A stretch of 64,000 nt of DNA, from contig NZ_LDUG01000025.1 in the NCBI RefSeq assembly GCF_001530125.1, positions 1 to 64,000 of the forward strand. The letters are read 5' to 3'. Shown here piece by piece: positions 61,832 through 64,000 of this stretch (positions within the stretch are counted from its first letter, which is position 1; each line of letters opens with the position of its first letter). The translations under genes were made by a program, and so were the position numbers. The notes under the pieces were generated by a model. The model did not search any database and was not told the DNA's origin. It saw nothing but the letters and a program-made list of their open reading frames with translations. This DNA comes from Thiobacillus denitrificans. GTDB lineage: Bacteria > Pseudomonadota > Gammaproteobacteria > Burkholderiales > Thiobacillaceae.

Positions 61832-61855
61832 TTACGGGGACCGAAGTCCCCGTAA
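61832..61855 (-). terminator. Terminator after the first OmpA-domain gene
   Basis: On the minus strand TTACGGGGAC-TTCG-GTCCCCGTAA, a near-perfect stem with a TTCG tetraloop, followed by TTATTTGTT. A sibling copy occurs after the second OmpA gene at 62789-62813. Confidence 0.85.
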
Positions 61856-61878
61856 CTGGCTTGAATGGAAACGCGCGA

Positions 61879-62535
61879 TTACTTCAGCGGGGCCAGTTCG
61901 ACACGACGGTTCTTGAAGCGACCCTCTTCCGTCGCGTTATCCGCAACCGGCTGAGATTCACCGTAGCCCTTGGCGGTCAGACGATCTGCAGCGACACCTC
62001 GGCTAATCAGGAAATTACGTACAGCTTCTGCGCGCTGCCTGGACAAATTCATGTTGTATTTGTCACTGCCCATGCTATCGGTGTGGCCCGCCACTTCAAT
62101 GTTCACATCGCCCCATGCCTTCAACGCCTCGACGTTCTTGTCGAGCTCAGAGACATCTTCCTGGCGCAGAGTGGCTTTGTCGAAATCAAAATTCACGCCT
62201 TCGAGCACCAGTTTTTGCGGCGCTTCAGGTTGGGGCGCGACATAAGCAGCCGGCGCGGGTGCGGGTGCGGGTGCGGGCGCGACATAAGCCGGTGCAGGCT
62301 CAGGCTCAGGCGCAACGGCAATCTTCTCGGGCGCAGGTGCCGGACAAGGCGTATCAAGAAGGCCCCGTCCAGGACAACCGATCGTCCTGAAAAGCTCGTG
62401 ACCGATCGTTTTTCCGGTCGGGCTGGCGGCGTTGGACGGGTTGTAAAAGACACCTTCAGCCGCGTGTGCGCTGATCGCCCCGGCAGAAATCAGGGTTGCG
62501 CCAAGGATGCTGAAAAGAAAAGGGGTTGTGCGCAT
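61879..62535 (-). CDS. OmpA-domain outer-membrane protein, paralogue 1
   Basis: A 218-residue secreted protein. Signal peptide MRTTPFLFSILGATLISAGA ... AHA; a linker rich in Ala/Pro ([14 protein letters not shown]); and an OmpA-like peptidoglycan-binding domain LVLEGVNFDFDKATLRQEDVSELDKNVEALKAWGDVNIEVAGHTDSMGSDKYNMNLSRQRAEAVRNFL with the canonical HTD Asp and the R of SRQRAE. It resembles its tandem partner closely. The region before the domain also shares GFTIG/ELFRTIGCPGRGL with it. Confidence 0.9.
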   Translation of the reverse strand: MRTTPFLFSILGATLISAGAISAHAAEGVFYNPSNAASPTGKTIGHELFRTIGCPGRGLLDTPCPAPAPEKIAVAPEPEPAPAYVAPAPAPAPAPAAYVAPQPEAPQKLVLEGVNFDFDKATLRQEDVSELDKNVEALKAWGDVNIEVAGHTDSMGSDKYNMNLSRQRAEAVRNFLISRGVAADRLTAKGYGESQPVADNATEEGRFKNRRVELAPLK

Positions 62536-62834
62536 ATTAAAGCTCCTATTAAAGATTCAAGCAAAACTCGATGGGCATCCTGAAAACGGATTGTGCTTAC
62601 AGGATGTTTGGAAAAAACGATACGTTAATAATACTCAAAAGCGCCCGCCGATTCTGTGCGCTAGCGAACATAACACTGCATTTTCCGAACGCGGACGAAG
62701 AACACAGGCAAAACGCATGCCGGGGAGCGTTTTGCGTGTCATGAAAAACGAGGCCGGCGCCATTCTACGCTACGCCACGGCAAAAATGAATACGGGAACC
62801 GAAGTCCCCATACTCAACCTGAGTGGCGCCGCAG
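62536..62834. other. Gap between the OmpA paralogues
   Basis: 299 bases with no gene, holding the promoter region of the paralogue-1 gene (on the minus strand) and the terminator hairpin of paralogue 2 at 62789-62813. Confidence 0.7.
62789..62813 (-). terminator. Terminator after the second OmpA-domain gene
   Basis: On the minus strand TATGGGGAC-TTCG-GTTCCCGTA with a T-rich tail; clearly related to the hairpin at 61832-61855. Confidence 0.8.
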
Positions 62835-63500
62835 TTATTTGTACCGTACCAGTTCGACGCGCCGGTTCTGAGCGCGGCCCTCGCGCGTATCATTGCTGAC
62901 AGCCGGCCGGGATTCACCGTAACCCTTGGCGGTCAGACGATCTGCCGAGACGCCCTTGCTAATGAGATAGTTACGAACAGCCTCGGCGCGGCGCTGCGAC
63001 AATCCCAGATTGTAAGCTTCCGTGCCAATGCTGCACGTGTGGCCCGCAACCTCCACATCCACATCGCCCCATGTCTTCAAAGTGGTGACGTTCTGGTCGA
63101 GTTTGGCGTAGTCTCCCGGCCGGATGACTGCCTTGTCGAAATCAAAATTCACGCCTTCCAGCACGAGCGTCGCGACGGGTACGGGTTCCGCCACAGGAGC
63201 AAGCGGCGCAGGCTCAGGCGCTGCGGCAACGGGTGCGGGTGCAAGCGGCGCAACGGCAGGCTCGGGTTCGGGCGCTGCCGCAACCGGTGCAGGCGGCGGC
63301 GGTACCGGGCAAGGCGTATCAAAAAGACCGCGGCCAGGACAACCGATCGTCCTGAAAAGCTCATAACCGATCGTAAATCCAGTCGGGCTGGCAGCATTGG
63401 TCGGATTGTAGAAAGGGGCTTCAGCCGCGTGTGCCGTTACAACCCCGGCAGAAAGCAGGATCGTCCCGACGATGCTGAAAAGAAAGGGGGGGGTACGCAT
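62835..63500 (-). CDS. OmpA-domain outer-membrane protein, paralogue 2 with Cys at the DAP-binding Asp position
   Basis: A 221-residue paralogue: MRTPPFLFSIVGTILLSAGV signal, Pro/Ala/Glu linker (APEPEPAVAPLAPAP), and OmpA domain LVLEGVNFDFDKAVIRPGDYAKLDQNVTTLKTWGDVDVEVAGHTCSIGTEAYNLGLSQRRAEAVRNYL. The GHTD motif reads GHTC (codon at 63033-63035), replacing the Asp that contacts meso-DAP in OmpA-like proteins; the Arg of QRRAE is kept. Peptidoglycan binding may therefore be altered. Confidence 0.88.
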   Translation of the reverse strand: MRTPPFLFSIVGTILLSAGVVTAHAAEAPFYNPTNAASPTGFTIGYELFRTIGCPGRGLFDTPCPVPPPPAPVAAAPEPEPAVAPLAPAPVAAAPEPAPLAPVAEPVPVATLVLEGVNFDFDKAVIRPGDYAKLDQNVTTLKTWGDVDVEVAGHTCSIGTEAYNLGLSQRRAEAVRNYLISKGVSADRLTAKGYGESRPAVSNDTREGRAQNRRVELVRYK

Positions 63501-63838
63501 GTTTATTCTCCTATTTCAAAGAACCAAGAAAAATTTGGCGTGCAGTGAAAAACCATCGTGATCCCAGTCAACCTCATCCAATCAACCGGATTGGAAATCC
63601 AGTATGGCTAATCGTCGGTAGCCATACCCGAAATCGAAAATTAGCTATCCATCTCATTTATTAAACGTCCACTACTTAAAAACTAGTCCAAGTATCCGTT
63701 TAGTCAACTATTGCTTGCCCCCCGCGATCATGATGTAGCCATCGCCACAGGCTTGGGCTCATGTCCTTGAAGTACACACTGCCGCCCGTCATTTCTCGAT
63801 AAGGCGCATTTTGGCTATGCTGCATTCCCCTTTTCCAA
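63501..63838. other. Gap upstream of the second OmpA gene
   Basis: 338 bases with no gene. A 9-bp perfect inverted repeat GTATGGCTA-N8-TAGCCATAC at 63602-63627 lies about 100 bases upstream of the start codon of the second OmpA-domain gene, a possible operator or small hairpin. The right part precedes the atpC terminator. Confidence 0.6.
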
Positions 63839-63868
63839 TAAAAAAGGCAACCGTTCGGTTGCCTTTTT
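63839..63868 (-). terminator. Terminator after atpC
   Basis: Hairpin AAAAGGCAACCG / CGGTTGCCTTTT with T-tract on both sides, 17 bases after the atpC stop. Confidence 0.85.
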
Positions 63869-63885
63869 GTTAGCGCCTGCCGTGT

Positions 63886-64000
63886 ATCAGGTCAGCTTGC
63901 GCAGCTTCTTGATCGCAGCCAGCTGAGCCACCGCCTGGGCCAGTTCGGCCTGTGCTTGCGCGTAGTCGATGGTGGCGGCCTTGTCTTTCATCGCTTCTTC
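63886..64000 (-). CDS. atpC: ATP synthase epsilon subunit, C-terminal end only
   Basis: The right edge encodes about 37 residues ending [37 protein letters not shown] on the minus strand, the usual C-terminal helical hairpin of the F1 epsilon subunit. The start and most of the gene lie beyond position 64000. atpC-glmU adjacency in betaproteobacteria supports it. Confidence 0.85.

Overview
The window is high-GC chromosomal DNA from a betaproteobacterium, most likely of the Nitrosomonadales/Thiobacillus type. This is inferred from gene content and order (atpC-glmU-glmS, zapA-6S RNA-fau, ilvD-lgt, hemE-priA-argS, a btuB-led cobalamin operon), not from a marker gene. No rRNA operon is present.

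Layout. 1-5.6 kb: minus-strand cobalamin uptake and synthesis operon (btuB, a BtuN-like membrane protein, cobO, bluB, cbiB/cobD, cobC cut by the window edge) behind a cobalamin riboswitch. 5.7-7 kb: zapB-like gene, zapA, 6S RNA and fau. 7-12 kb: branched-chain amino acid ABC transporter livK-H-M-G-F, with a MITE-like element between livK and livH and another dispersed repeat between livG and livF. 12-16.9 kb: cytochrome c, DUF2189 and DUF255 proteins, an ankyrin protein and an orphan ParA. 16.9-21 kb: an in-frame fusion of dihydroxy-acid dehydratase (IlvD) with a hexose-6-phosphate mutarotase-like domain, then lgt, a VanZ-like gene and tRNA-Ala(CGC).

21.1-33.2 kb is an accessory defence island directly downstream of the tRNA. 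It holds an AlbA_2/Schlafen-type regulator, four copies of an operator-like motif, a type III-like mod gene, an addiction module, res, a RhuM-family gene, a small hypothetical gene and a primase-helicase of the kind found in TOTE conflict systems. mod is split by an IS4-family element with an 11-bp target duplication and also carries a +1 frameshift in a T6 run. The RhuM gene has one in-frame stop. No integrase is present.

33.3-44.6 kb: an EEP-family hydrolase, gltB and gltD separated by a second addiction module whose toxin has an in-frame stop, then a QseE/GlrK-QseG-QseF/GlrR signalling operon. Just downstream, a sigma-54 promoter with two GlrR-like half-site pairs precedes a DUF1328 gene. 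44.9-49.4 kb: three EF-hand genes (two near-identical tandem copies, one fused to BON), a lipoprotein-like gene, a FadL-family porin and two small secreted-protein genes that both look frameshifted. 49.4-58.3 kb: hemE, a Tim44-like protein, priA, argS, a SPOR protein, dsbA, an SDR and a LuxR-type response regulator. 58.3-64 kb: a 172-bp MITE inserted exactly at the glmS stop codon, glmS, glmU, two tandem OmpA-domain genes, and the 3' end of atpC at the right edge.

Genes that act together: B12 uptake and lower-ligand/nucleotide-loop assembly; BCAA transport; glutamate synthase; the GlrKR-type circuit, with amino-sugar synthesis (glmUS) elsewhere in the window; and a decayed restriction-modification/conflict island. 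Several single-base disruptions (two in homopolymers of six, two elsewhere, two nonsense codons) could be real decay or sequencing error; the sequence alone cannot tell.
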